Assembly: GCF_024298865.1 (NCBI RefSeq)
Contig: NZ_CP101163.1
Coordinates: forward strand, 1 to 64,000
DNA: 64,000 nucleotides
Source: Halorarius halobius
GTDB taxonomy: Archaea > Halobacteriota > Halobacteria > Halobacteriales > Haloarculaceae
Reading direction: 5' to 3'
Below, in pieces: positions 27,091 through 36,229 of this stretch. The notes under the pieces are model-generated. The model was not told the origin of the DNA, did no database searches, and worked only from the letters and a program-made list of their open reading frames with translations. A program made the translations under genes and the position numbers. Position 1 is the stretch's first letter. Each line of letters begins with the position of its first letter.

Positions 27091-28740
27091 ATGGAGGTCA
27101 TAGATGGATTCCCATCGACTAGTGGAGACGAATATCCGCTCAACACGACAAGATTCATCGAGGCGGCAGCACGAAACGTTCCTGATCGGGAAATCGTCTC
27201 AGGGACAGGTGAAGACCAGTTCCGGTACACCTACGGAGAGGCGTACGAACGGATGCAGCGCTTGGCCAATGCCCTCGAAGAGTTGGGTGTTGAGGCCGGA
27301 GATCGCGTAGGTGTACTTGCGTGGAATGATCACCGTCACTATGAATGCTATTTCGGTATTCCCGGAACCGGTGCCGTTTTCCTTCAGCTCAATCTCCGAC
27401 TGCATTCAGATCAACTACAGTATGTGTTAAATCACTCGGAACCGCGATTCTTAGTGGTCGACGAATCCCTTCTGGAAGTCGCTGAAGGTGTCGCCCACGA
27501 GGTCAGTTCCATAGAGGGATTCGTCGTCATGACTGATAACGATCTCGACGAGGTCGAAACCGATCTCGAGCCGACGTTCTCCTATGAAGATATATTAACT
27601 GAGGCGGAGCCGGAGTACGATTGGCCATACATCGACGAAACATCGGCATACAGTGCCTGCTACACGACTGGAACGACGGGGCGTCCCAAAGGAGTGTACT
27701 ATTCCCACCGGAACATCTACCTACACACGATGCAGTTGGCGAACTCCGTCGGTATCTCACATGAGGACTCAGTCGCTCAAATCACGCCGATGTTCCATGG
27801 ACAGGGCTGGGGACTGGCCTACGCTGCGACGTACGCTGGCGCAAAGCTCGCGTTCCCGGGCCGATATCAGGCGGAAAATCCCGAACCGCTGGTTGATCTC
27901 ATCCGTGACGAGGACGCGACCGTAACAAACGGGGCACCAGCTATTTTTATGCCGATGCTCGATTACATTCGAGATCTCGACGATATCCCGAACTGGAACG
28001 ATCTACAGATGATGTCTGGAGCAACAGAGCCGCCGCTGGACATGATGCAGGGATACAAAGAACTCACGGGGGCAGAGATCGTCCATGCATATGGCGCAAC
28101 TGAGACGACCCCGCTGGTAACGATGAACTTCATCAAGCCGTCGCTTGAAGAAGACCTCTCTGAGGAAGAAAAGCTCGATATGCGGCGCAAGCAGGGACTG
28201 ACTGTCCCGGGTATCGAGATGAAAATAGTCGATCCTACCACAGGCGAGGAACTGCCACACGACGGTGAATCCGCCGGAGAAATTCTCATCCGTGGTCCAT
28301 GGGTGACAAGCAGTTACTATGACGACGACCGAACGGAACATTCGTTCACTGACGATGGGTTCTGGGAAAGCGGCGACGCCGGGGTAATCGATAAGGAAGG
28401 ATATCTAAAGATTACTGACCGTATCAAGGATGTTATTAAAAGCGGTGGGGAATGGATTTCGTCTGTCGACATGGAAAACCTCCTCATCGAACACCCGAAT
28501 GTCAGAGACGCGTGCGTTGTTGGCCTTGAACATCCGGAATGGGAAGAGCGCCCATTCGCACTTGTTGAGGTCGAAGACGATTTCAATCGTGAAGAACTCG
28601 ATGAAATTCTTTCCCAGCGGTTCGCCGACTGGCAGCTCCCCGATGAAATTGAGTTTACCGATGAAATTCCAAAAACAAGTGTGGGGAAAAACAACAAGAA
28701 AGTAATCCGCGAAGAGTACGAAGGTCGATATCTCGATTGA
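27091..28740 (+). CDS. AMP-forming acyl-CoA synthetase (fatty-acid--CoA ligase)
   Basis: 549 aa ANL-superfamily enzyme. The P-loop TTGTTGRPKG is at residues 192-201; further motifs are HAYGATETTPL (A5), WESGDAGVIDKEGYLKITDR (A7) and the C-terminal lysine motif PKTSVGKNNKK (A10). Activates a carboxylic acid with ATP and CoA to feed the pathway; the chain type cannot be told. First gene of a three-gene run followed by an acyl-CoA dehydrogenase (30 bp gap) and a MaoC hydratase. Confidence 0.93.
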   Translation: MEVIDGFPSTSGDEYPLNTTRFIEAAARNVPDREIVSGTGEDQFRYTYGEAYERMQRLANALEELGVEAGDRVGVLAWNDHRHYECYFGIPGTGAVFLQLNLRLHSDQLQYVLNHSEPRFLVVDESLLEVAEGVAHEVSSIEGFVVMTDNDLDEVETDLEPTFSYEDILTEAEPEYDWPYIDETSAYSACYTTGTTGRPKGVYYSHRNIYLHTMQLANSVGISHEDSVAQITPMFHGQGWGLAYAATYAGAKLAFPGRYQAENPEPLVDLIRDEDATVTNGAPAIFMPMLDYIRDLDDIPNWNDLQMMSGATEPPLDMMQGYKELTGAEIVHAYGATETTPLVTMNFIKPSLEEDLSEEEKLDMRRKQGLTVPGIEMKIVDPTTGEELPHDGESAGEILIRGPWVTSSYYDDDRTEHSFTDDGFWESGDAGVIDKEGYLKITDRIKDVIKSGGEWISSVDMENLLIEHPNVRDACVVGLEHPEWEERPFALVEVEDDFNREELDEILSQRFADWQLPDEIEFTDEIPKTSVGKNNKKVIREEYEGRYLD

Positions 28741-28770
28741 CAGCATCTTAGACGACATTCAAACAGGGAT

Positions 28771-29976
28771 ATGACAGGCATTAATTTCGACGTTGACGAA
28801 GAGACGCAGCTCGTATTGAACAGCCTTGATGAGTTTATTGAGCGTGAGGTCGCCCCCTTAGCGAGTGGCCTTGAATCGAAACTTAACAATCCCACCTTGG
28901 GTCGACGAGCAAACGGTCAACCCACCGAGGAGATACTCGAAGCGATTCAGAGTATTCGTCAAAAGAGTGGTGAGGCGGGGTTTTACGCCATGCATATGCC
29001 CGAAGAGGTTGGTGGCCAAGGGGTCTCAAAAATAACGTGGTACGCAGTGAAGCGCCACGTCGCTTCGAAGGGACGAGGGCTCTCTGAGCATGTCCTCAAG
29101 GGGCCGGAGGGGCCAAATGCGCTATTGGGTCTTGCTGAGGGTGAACAGGTCGAACGGTACCTCAAGCCAGTCGTGCGTGGTAAGAAATCGACTGCATTCG
29201 GTCAAACTGAACCCGATGTCGGTTCTGACTCACCCTCGATGTCGACCGAAGCTGAAAAGAACGGCGACGAATGGATAATCAACGGCCGAAAGCAGTGGAT
29301 TACGAACGCGGCATTCTGCGATTTCGCCCTTGTGCTGGCTCGGACAAAGCCGCTGGCGGAGGTCGATCGGCGATACGATGGTATCACTTGTTTCATCGTC
29401 GAACGCGACGAGTTCGAAGTCGGATCAGTCAACAACGCTATTGGCTTGGAGGGTTGGCAAGCCGAAATCCTTCTGGACGACGTTGCCGTATCTGAATCAC
29501 GCGTTCTTGGCCCCAAGCATGGCGCATTTCGAGATGCAATGGAACTATTGACGATGGGTCGACTCGAACTCGGAGCAGAAGCTGTTGGCTACTCGCAGTA
29601 TCTGCTTGAGAAGAGCAGGGAGTATGCACGGGAACGTGAGGCGTTCGGGGAGTCCATCGGGTCATTCCAGCAGGTGTCAAGCATGTATGCACGAGGACGT
29701 GCAAAAACGTATATGGCAGACGCTGGGGGCCTACGAACTGCATGGAATCTGGATCAGGGTAATGACATCGTTGAGGATGTCTCGATCTTCCATTGGTTCG
29801 CGACTAACGCTTTCTGGGAAATTGCGGACAACGCGGTCCAGATTCACGGCGCAAACGGCCTATCAGAGGACAATCCATTTGTTGATCATCTCCATCTAGC
29901 TAGAGTGCTTCGGATCGTAGAAGGAACTGACGAGATCCAACTCAACACGATCGCTAAGCAAAATGATCTCCTATAG
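28771..29976 (+). CDS. Acyl-CoA dehydrogenase (second)
   Basis: 401 aa. FAD loop AFGQTEPDVGSDSPSMSTEA, INGRKQWITNAAFCDFALVL, QIHGANGLSEDNPFVDHLHL and the C-terminal RIVEGTDEIQLNTIAKQ. The EGTDEIQ catalytic-Glu segment is intact. It has little resemblance to the GC-rich dehydrogenase at 17-18 kb, so the two probably differ in substrate. Lies in the ligase operon. Confidence 0.93.
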   Translation: MTGINFDVDEETQLVLNSLDEFIEREVAPLASGLESKLNNPTLGRRANGQPTEEILEAIQSIRQKSGEAGFYAMHMPEEVGGQGVSKITWYAVKRHVASKGRGLSEHVLKGPEGPNALLGLAEGEQVERYLKPVVRGKKSTAFGQTEPDVGSDSPSMSTEAEKNGDEWIINGRKQWITNAAFCDFALVLARTKPLAEVDRRYDGITCFIVERDEFEVGSVNNAIGLEGWQAEILLDDVAVSESRVLGPKHGAFRDAMELLTMGRLELGAEAVGYSQYLLEKSREYAREREAFGESIGSFQQVSSMYARGRAKTYMADAGGLRTAWNLDQGNDIVEDVSIFHWFATNAFWEIADNAVQIHGANGLSEDNPFVDHLHLARVLRIVEGTDEIQLNTIAKQNDLL

Positions 29977-29986
29977 ACAAAATAAG

Positions 29987-30430
29987 ATGGATTATAAATA
30001 TTACGACGATTTCATCGTCGGCGAAACTCACAAAACCGATGATGTCGAAGTCACCAAGCAGGAAATCCTTGAGTTCGGGCAGAAATACGATCCGCTTCCG
30101 TTCCATATTGACGAAGAGGCAGCAGCGAAAACGCCGTTTAATGGCGTAATCGCCAGTGGACTGCAAACCTTTGCACTCTCCCAGAAACAGGTTGTCGATA
30201 GTTTCTTTCGAGAAAGCCACCTGCTGGGGAGCGTCGGTTTTGACGAAGCAGAGTTCCCGAATCCTGTTCGTCCCGGAGATATACTTTCCACGACACTTGA
30301 AATCCTTGAGAAGCGCCCATCAAAATCCAATCCTTCCCGAGGACTCGTGACGATTATGCGGAAGGTCGTTAATCAACACGACTCCGTTGTCCTTCGGGTA
30401 ACCAATAATGTTCTAGTAGAACGGCAATAG
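29987..30430 (+). CDS. MaoC-like (R)-enoyl-CoA hydratase / dehydratase
   Basis: 147 aa from the ATG at 29987, 10 bp after the dehydrogenase stop. Hot-dog fold with the MaoC catalytic signature: DPLPFHIDEEAAAKTPFNGVIASG carries the Asp and His, and the later PVRPGDILSTTLEILEKR is typical. Hydrates enoyl-CoA. Last gene of the ligase operon. Confidence 0.9.
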   Translation: MDYKYYDDFIVGETHKTDDVEVTKQEILEFGQKYDPLPFHIDEEAAAKTPFNGVIASGLQTFALSQKQVVDSFFRESHLLGSVGFDEAEFPNPVRPGDILSTTLEILEKRPSKSNPSRGLVTIMRKVVNQHDSVVLRVTNNVLVERQ

Positions 30431-30514
30431 GAATAGCATGGTTGGTCCACCGTTCTATTCTGAAGGACGGGGTTGTTTAGACACTCGTCAAAATACGGTT
30501 TAGCGGTCCTATAC

Positions 30515-30920
30515 TCAGCTTTGCACGTTAGCGTCGGCGGTTGAGTGAACGAAGAGGTGGTCGATCTCTTCCATAAGGGCCACAATCATCGTTGTCTCGA
30601 ACCCACGAGAGAAGGTTGTACACTGCTTCCTTCAGGGAATGTTCGAGGTTCGCTCGAAGCGGATAGACTGTTTTGTCGTCAGCGTAGAAGGCGTAGATGA
30701 GGTCTTGGCCCCAGACAGTATCACCTTCAGCGTGATCGTAGAAGCGGCCAATGCGGGGGACTTCGTCCCCGGCTTTCTCGGTGAAGGTGTCGTCAAGGAT
30801 GATGTAACCATCCTTCGACCAGCGCGTTTCACCGTGTTTTTGGAGTTCTTCGAGGCGTTCGTGGTTGAATTGCTGTTCATCCCAGTTGTATTCAGTCACC
30901 GTCTTTGTGAAATTCTTCAC
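30515..30920 (-). pseudogene. IS4/IS701-like transposase fragment
   Basis: The minus strand reads EYNWDEQQFNHERLEELQKH, YIILDDTFTEKAG (first DDE Asp), YDHAEGDTVWGQDLIYAFY. It then jumps to a C-terminal piece (EHSLKEAVYNLLSWVRDNDD, and in a shifted frame LMEEIDHLFVHSTADANVQS, stop at 30515-30517). Both the real N-terminus and the catalytic middle are missing. Its left edge at about 30920 cuts into the gene upstream of the Argonaute-like protein. Confidence 0.7.
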
Positions 30921-31263
30921 TGAGCACTACTATCTCGGCCTCTACCCGACAACGGAATTCACCAAAGATGGTCAAGAGTTAGTTTCTGGACACCGCAAGA
31001 AGTACCTCTCAGATCGGTTCAACCCGGGGAATTTCCCACAGAACAATCGAAAGAGCAGCACCGTCGAAATCTGGTTATCAGAGCTGGCCTTGGAACAATC
31101 TCTAACCCGATTCAAACTGCCGAGCAACCTCCAGACAGTACAAATCCAGCGGGTTGAGGATCTCATTCTAGAGGGCGTTCGACCGCCGGAATCAGGTGAT
31201 GAGCGAAATCAACTCGTTGAAAATCAGTTGAAAGGGGCAATCAATCCGGAGGATACAGAATGA
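30921..31263 (+). pseudogene. 5'-truncated gene upstream of the PIWI protein (probable effector/APAZ partner)
   Basis: About 113 codons of plausible coding sequence, beginning YYLGLYPTTEFTKDGQELVS and ending KGAINPEDTE, with no start codon. The frame runs upstream directly into the transposase fragment. The stop overlaps the PIWI gene start (ATGA). In short Argonaute systems the gene coupled upstream is typically a SIR2-, TIR- or nuclease-APAZ effector, so this could be the end of such a protein. That is inference; I cannot identify the domain from 110 residues. Confidence 0.55.
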
Positions 31264-32681
31264 CAGAGCAAGGTACCTTTGAGATCACTCGTCTGGAGGA
31301 GCCAGAGATCCATTTCAACGGAGGCTCGGACGTTTCTCCGAAGCGTGGGTTGATGGAATACGGACCTCGATTAAAGAATAACGAACATCAAGCAATCAAC
31401 GTAGCTGCCATCGGTGATGCCGAATCTATTCGATTGCTTGACGACCTATTCCTTGATTGGAGCACTGTCATTCACCCCGATTTAGACGACGATAAGATCC
31501 GTCCTTGGCGTATCCCATTTCCTGGGTTGAATTCTCGATCCAACCTGAACACATCAATCGCCTTTCCTGAGCGGTGGCGTTACCGTATTCTGAAGGGCGA
31601 GATCCGGTCGGTGCAGGCACATAATACGAAGGAAGGGAAGTTCCAAGAGTTCCTGAGTTTAGTTCGAGAGGAGATCGATTGGTTATCGGATGATGACCCG
31701 ACACCCGACGTCATCGTTGTGTGCATTCCAGACGGAATCATGGAGGAATTACGAGACGGCAAACACGGTGACGTGATTGTTGGTGGGAAAAACCTCCATA
31801 GCCAAATCAAGATCGCCGGGATGGAGAATAGCATCCCGACACAACTGATCAAGCCAGAGACGTTGAATACAACGTCTCCGCAGGACAGAGCGACGAAAGC
31901 ATGGAATCTCAGTCTCGGATTGCTCTACAAGGCACAACGAGGGCACCCGTGGAAAACTAAGAAGATGGACCACGGTACCTGCTATGCTGGGCTCTCGTTT
32001 TACCGTGACAAGGATGGAGATGGGAACGTTGTTCGTGCGGCATTAGCGCACGTGTTCGCCAGGAAAGATTATAACATCATCCAGAGCGAGCCATTGAAAG
32101 ACATCTCAGAGGACGAAAACGGGCAACCACACGTCTCGAAAAAGGGAGCTGAGAACATCGCTGAACAGATTGTCAACTACTACAAAAAACGGAACCGCGG
32201 CTCGGTTCCTGAGCGGATAGTCATTCACAAGTCCTCTCCGTTTTGGGACGAGGAACGCGAAGGCTTCCAGGCCGGTGCGGAAGAGGTCAGATTGCACGAT
32301 TATGTTCACATCAGAACCCGTGGGACGGGAGTGAGATTATTCCCGGACGGTGACTTCCCGCCACTTCGAGGAACGTTGCTTTCCGTTCCTGACGACGACG
32401 TCCACTACCTCTACACCACGGGGTATGTCCCAGAGGTGGCGACCTATGAAGGGAGTAACATTCCTGAACCGATTGAAATCAGACCAGATATCCAAACCGA
32501 GAGCGACTATAAAACACTCTGCGAAGAAATCCTCTTCCTGACGAAGTTAGATTGGAATACATCCGATTTCGCCGTCAAGGAACCGATCACTCTCAAGGTT
32601 CCGCGGAAAGTTAGCAACGTAATCTCTGAACAAGGGATTGACCCTGTTGAAGCCGACAAGCAATATTACTACTATATGTAA
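31260..32681 (+). CDS. Short prokaryotic Argonaute-like protein (MID-PIWI)
   Basis: 473 aa, the size of short pAgos that lack N and PAZ domains. The start PEIHFNGGSDVSPKRGLMEYGP is the conserved PIWI-associated leader. The MID-like region (DPTPDVIVVCIPDGIMEELR, HSQIKIAGMENSIPTQLIKP) is at about 135-200. The PIWI domain spans about 230-473 (CYAGLSFYRDKDGDGNVVRA, RIVIHKSSPFWDEEREGF, LRGTLLSVPDDDVHYLYTTG, FLTKLDWNTSDF). The usual first catalytic Asp appears replaced in CYAGLSFY, suggesting a guide-binding, non-slicing protein. Coupled to the truncated upstream gene by ATGA. Confidence 0.82.
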   Translation: MTEQGTFEITRLEEPEIHFNGGSDVSPKRGLMEYGPRLKNNEHQAINVAAIGDAESIRLLDDLFLDWSTVIHPDLDDDKIRPWRIPFPGLNSRSNLNTSIAFPERWRYRILKGEIRSVQAHNTKEGKFQEFLSLVREEIDWLSDDDPTPDVIVVCIPDGIMEELRDGKHGDVIVGGKNLHSQIKIAGMENSIPTQLIKPETLNTTSPQDRATKAWNLSLGLLYKAQRGHPWKTKKMDHGTCYAGLSFYRDKDGDGNVVRAALAHVFARKDYNIIQSEPLKDISEDENGQPHVSKKGAENIAEQIVNYYKKRNRGSVPERIVIHKSSPFWDEEREGFQAGAEEVRLHDYVHIRTRGTGVRLFPDGDFPPLRGTLLSVPDDDVHYLYTTGYVPEVATYEGSNIPEPIEIRPDIQTESDYKTLCEEILFLTKLDWNTSDFAVKEPITLKVPRKVSNVISEQGIDPVEADKQYYYYM

Positions 32682-32714
32682 ATTCGTCAAACAATAACAG
32701 AATCAATATAGACG

Positions 32715-33263
32715 TTACTGTTCGTGATAGATGGTCACCTGCTTCTGGAGATGTTCGAACACATCTTCAGCGATACCAACGTCAGAGGCACCTGTGACAA
32801 CTACCTTTCCGTTAGCAAATACCAAAAGGACAGCTGGGTAATCGGCAGGCCGATAGATGAGACCCGGGAATTGTTCAGGCTCATATTCGACCGATTCCAG
32901 ACCTAACGCGATAGAGAGCGTATTCAAATCTACCGGATTATCCAGCTGGGCCGTACAGACCACGTTCTGTACCGTGAATCCTGTTTCAGTCTCTGCGTCT
33001 ACGATGTCCAGGTCGGATAGTGACATGAGGAAGGTGTCGTTCGTCTCGTACAACTGTTCGAACGTAGAGCACCCACTGATGATGTATTTCCCACTCCGAT
33101 AAACCGTGATAAGCGGACCACCCTCAACAAGCCGGAGGTAGAGACCATGGTAGTTCGAAGGGTCGTATTCGGTGTACGGCAGATCCAAATCGGACTCGAC
33201 CTCGGCGACGTCGAGTTCCACACCCAAATCTCCCGACCCGACAGCGTTCGCAATAGAGATCAT
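32715..33263 (-). CDS. tbp: Divergent TATA-binding protein encoded in a restriction/helicase operon
   Basis: 182 aa with the two-repeat TBP saddle. Repeat 2 is canonical (TVQNVVCTAQLDNPVDLNTL, then YEPEQFPGLIYRPADYPAVL and FANGKVVVTGASDVGIAEDV). Repeat 1 is degenerate: NYHGLYLRL replaces the F-P-G-L-x-Y-R motif and VYRSGKYIISG replaces the F-x-S-G-K strand, so the DNA-intercalating phenylalanines appear to be tyrosines. Its ATG overlaps the helicase stop (ATGA), making it the last gene of the operon. It could be an alternative TBP for the island's own promoters, a DNA-bending sensor or a decoy. Identity as TBP is secure; role is inference. Confidence 0.88.
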   Translation of the reverse strand: MISIANAVGSGDLGVELDVAEVESDLDLPYTEYDPSNYHGLYLRLVEGGPLITVYRSGKYIISGCSTFEQLYETNDTFLMSLSDLDIVDAETETGFTVQNVVCTAQLDNPVDLNTLSIALGLESVEYEPEQFPGLIYRPADYPAVLLVFANGKVVVTGASDVGIAEDVFEHLQKQVTIYHEQ

Positions 33264-36229
33264 TCGTCCTTTGCCTCTGTAGGAGAGACGACGTACGCCG
33301 CTGTTACTAGTTCCGGTTCTTGGGGAGTAACGTGCTTCTCTTCCTCAAGCCTGGATAGCTCCTCTTCACGTTCTCGTCGGAGACTCTCGAGTTTCTGCTT
33401 CGCGTTCCCAATCGGCGCAGACATATCCGCACCATGCTCAGCCCGCTGTTGGTACTGCTCTAACCGCTCCTCCCACTCTTCGATTTGCTCTTCGAAGTAT
33501 CGCTCAGCGTGCTCACGTTTGATTTCGATCTCCCGTTCTCGTTCGGTTCGGGCCTCTTCAGCAAACGACTCAACGTGCGTCCACGCCTCCATCTCTGCGG
33601 CATCGTAGAGGTCCTCAGCCATACTCGAGAGCCGATCAACCTCGTGCGACAACGAGACGTCACTGGGAGCGACCGTCTTCGAGAGTTCGGGAACATCCGT
33701 CGTTACACTGCCATCCGGGCGAGCGTAGAGGCGAACGAACTTCTCAGTCACCACGTCGCCGGCACCGGAGACGTAGCCAAGGCGGTAATTAAACAGGATT
33801 CCAGGGGTTCGAGACGCCGTCGCAGCGACCTTCGTCGCAATTTCACCCTGGATCCGGTCGCTGTCCAAGCAGAACTCGATGAGCGACTCGACGAGAGGAT
33901 GGTCAAGCGAGATGAACTCGACATCATCCTCCTCCATCGCGATATCCTTGGTAAACGTGGCGCGTGGGTACTGTCGTGCTACCTGATTTCCACTCAGCAC
34001 CTCAGGGACATCCAACTGGAACACGTCCCCTTCCATCCGGGCCGGTCCGGGTCGAACACCCTTAATAGAGCTGCCGAATTCGTCGAAGAACACACGCACG
34101 AGCGTCTCGATATCGTCCTCCGACACCTCGCCGTGCTGACTGCGTTCGATCACGTCGAGAATCTCATCGTCTTTGCCGGAGAGGTCGAAACGGTCGCGAA
34201 TCAGGAACTCGTTTTCGACGGTCTGAATCGCTTCGCGTTTCTCCTCGATGGTCGCCTCGATATCGGCGACGACACGTTCAGTCGGCTCCCCTTCAGCGAT
34301 GGCCGCCATAATCGTCTCGTCCAGGTCGACGTCCTCGAGGACGCGACCGAGGACATCTGAGCGCATCCCGAGGTCCGACTCGATCTGGTTCGTCTTCTCG
34401 ATGAGCAGGTTGAGGATCTCGCTCTCGCGGGTATCGGCGAAGAAGAGATTCCGAATCTCGACCGTGTGCTCCTGGCCGTAGCGGTGGAGCCGCCCCATCC
34501 GCTGGTCGATCCTGATGGGATTCCACGGGAGGTCGTAGTTCACCATGATGTGGGCGAACTGGAGGTTGAGTCCCTCCTGTGCGGCGTCGGTGGCGAGCAT
34601 CAGGTTGGCCTCCTCCTCGAATTTGCTCATCTCTTCCCGTCGACGGGACTGCTCGAGGTCGCCGTACACCTGGGCGACGTCGTGGTCAGCGAAGACCCCG
34701 TCACGTAGATACTCCAGCGTGTCCGTGTACTCGGTGAAGATCAGGATTTTCTCGTCGGGGTCCTCTGAGAGAATACGGTCGACGAACTGCCGGAGCAATC
34801 GGGCCTTCGAGTCCGTCTCGATGTTCTTGGCCTGCTGCCAGAGCTGTTTCACGCGGTCCAGTTCCTGCTGGACTTGCGACTGATTGAGCGTTATCGTGAC
34901 CGTTTCAAGCGCTTCCTCAACCCGAGCGCGTTCTGCATCGGTCAGCGTCTCCGGTTCGGTACTATACCGCGGAATGAGGTCCTGAACCTCATCGGGGAGG
35001 TCCTCGGCAACGGCGTCGTTCTGAATCGCCCGCATCCGGTTTTCGAGGGACTTCCGAATCGCGTAGATACTCGAGACCAGCCGCTTCTGGTAGATGACCA
35101 TCGTGAACCCCGCCGCCTGGTTCTCCTCTTGCTGGGCGAGGTTGTAGTACTCGCGGATGTACTCGGTGACGTCGTCGTACAGCTTCCGCTCCTCGCGAGT
35201 CATCTCGACCGGGAGTGCCTCGATGTTCTTCTCGGGGAACATTCGGGTCCCGTCGGTCTCGTACATATCGTCCTTCAGACGGCGGATCATCAGGTCCTCA
35301 AGCGCCTCGGGACTGATCTGCGACTCGTGGCTGAAGCGATACGGATCGAGCAGGCTCACGAGGAAGTAGAACTGGTCTGATTTCCCCTTGTGCGGGGTCC
35401 CGGTGAGCAGCAGCAACGCATCGGAGTTGTCAGCGACGGCCTCACCGACTTGGTATCGCTGTGTCCGCTCGATTGAGTCGTCGCTCGACCGTCTGGCTGT
35501 AAGGTGATGGGCCTCGTCGAAGACCGCAACGTCCCACTCCTCGTCGAGATTCTGGAGGGCATCGAGGACGGAGACGCGGTCCGACTCGGGGTCGTCGGTG
35601 GTCTGCTTCGCGAAGTCGATGGAGGTGATGATGAGGTCCTCTTGCTTCCAGACGTTCTGGTTGGGATGGGACTTCCGGTGTGTACGGACCGTCTCACGGT
35701 CGTAGATGACGAAGTTGCGGTCGAACTTTTCGCGCATCTCCTCCTGCCACTGGACGGTCAGCGGGGCCGGCGCGACGATGAGCACCCGGTCGGCGCGGTC
35801 GCGGGCGATGAGCTCCTCGATGACGATCCCGGCTTCGATGGTCTTCCCGAGGCCGACCTCGTCGCCGATGAGGTAGCGGTGGTCGTAGGAGTTGAGAATC
35901 TCGTAGGCGGCTTGGACTTGATAGGGTTCGATCTCGATGCGGTTGCTGGTCAGCGAGAGGAATCGGTCGTACTTGTAGGCGAGATCGAGTCGGATCGCCC
36001 GCTCCCGAAGATCGTAATGGAGCGGGGCGTCGGATTGGCCGGCTGCGAGCCGGTCGACAAGCGAATCGAGTTTCTCGATGTGAGGGAGGCCGCTGGGGAG
36101 TTTGCGGAGCTGGCCCTCCGAGGTGTAGACATGGAGGAGGTGCCCGCCGTTGGGCCGTTCCTCGATTTTCGTGATTTCTCCACGTCCGCCGGCGTACTTG
36201 ACTTGATCGCCGACCTCAAAGTCAGTCAT
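33260..36229 (-). CDS. SNF2-family DEAD/DEAH helicase (DrmD-like)
   Basis: 989 aa. An N-terminal SH3/KOW-like segment (FEVGDQVKYAGGRGEITKIE) precedes the helicase core: Walker A GDEVGLGKT at 122-130, DEAH at 238-241, LLLTGTPHKGKSDQFYFLVS, motif V region ATDAAQEGLNLQFAH and motif VI DQRMGRLHRYGQ. A coiled-coil C-terminus rich in Arg/Glu is around residues 880-960. This architecture matches helicases of class 1 DISARM-like and other methylase-coupled defence systems. The start overlaps the methylase stop by 8 nt, the end overlaps TBP by ATGA. No DrmA/B/C genes are present, so it is not a complete DISARM locus. Confidence 0.9.
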   Translation of the reverse strand: MTDFEVGDQVKYAGGRGEITKIEERPNGGHLLHVYTSEGQLRKLPSGLPHIEKLDSLVDRLAAGQSDAPLHYDLRERAIRLDLAYKYDRFLSLTSNRIEIEPYQVQAAYEILNSYDHRYLIGDEVGLGKTIEAGIVIEELIARDRADRVLIVAPAPLTVQWQEEMREKFDRNFVIYDRETVRTHRKSHPNQNVWKQEDLIITSIDFAKQTTDDPESDRVSVLDALQNLDEEWDVAVFDEAHHLTARRSSDDSIERTQRYQVGEAVADNSDALLLLTGTPHKGKSDQFYFLVSLLDPYRFSHESQISPEALEDLMIRRLKDDMYETDGTRMFPEKNIEALPVEMTREERKLYDDVTEYIREYYNLAQQEENQAAGFTMVIYQKRLVSSIYAIRKSLENRMRAIQNDAVAEDLPDEVQDLIPRYSTEPETLTDAERARVEEALETVTITLNQSQVQQELDRVKQLWQQAKNIETDSKARLLRQFVDRILSEDPDEKILIFTEYTDTLEYLRDGVFADHDVAQVYGDLEQSRRREEMSKFEEEANLMLATDAAQEGLNLQFAHIMVNYDLPWNPIRIDQRMGRLHRYGQEHTVEIRNLFFADTRESEILNLLIEKTNQIESDLGMRSDVLGRVLEDVDLDETIMAAIAEGEPTERVVADIEATIEEKREAIQTVENEFLIRDRFDLSGKDDEILDVIERSQHGEVSEDDIETLVRVFFDEFGSSIKGVRPGPARMEGDVFQLDVPEVLSGNQVARQYPRATFTKDIAMEEDDVEFISLDHPLVESLIEFCLDSDRIQGEIATKVAATASRTPGILFNYRLGYVSGAGDVVTEKFVRLYARPDGSVTTDVPELSKTVAPSDVSLSHEVDRLSSMAEDLYDAAEMEAWTHVESFAEEARTEREREIEIKREHAERYFEEQIEEWEERLEQYQQRAEHGADMSAPIGNAKQKLESLRREREEELSRLEEEKHVTPQEPELVTAAYVVSPTEAKDE

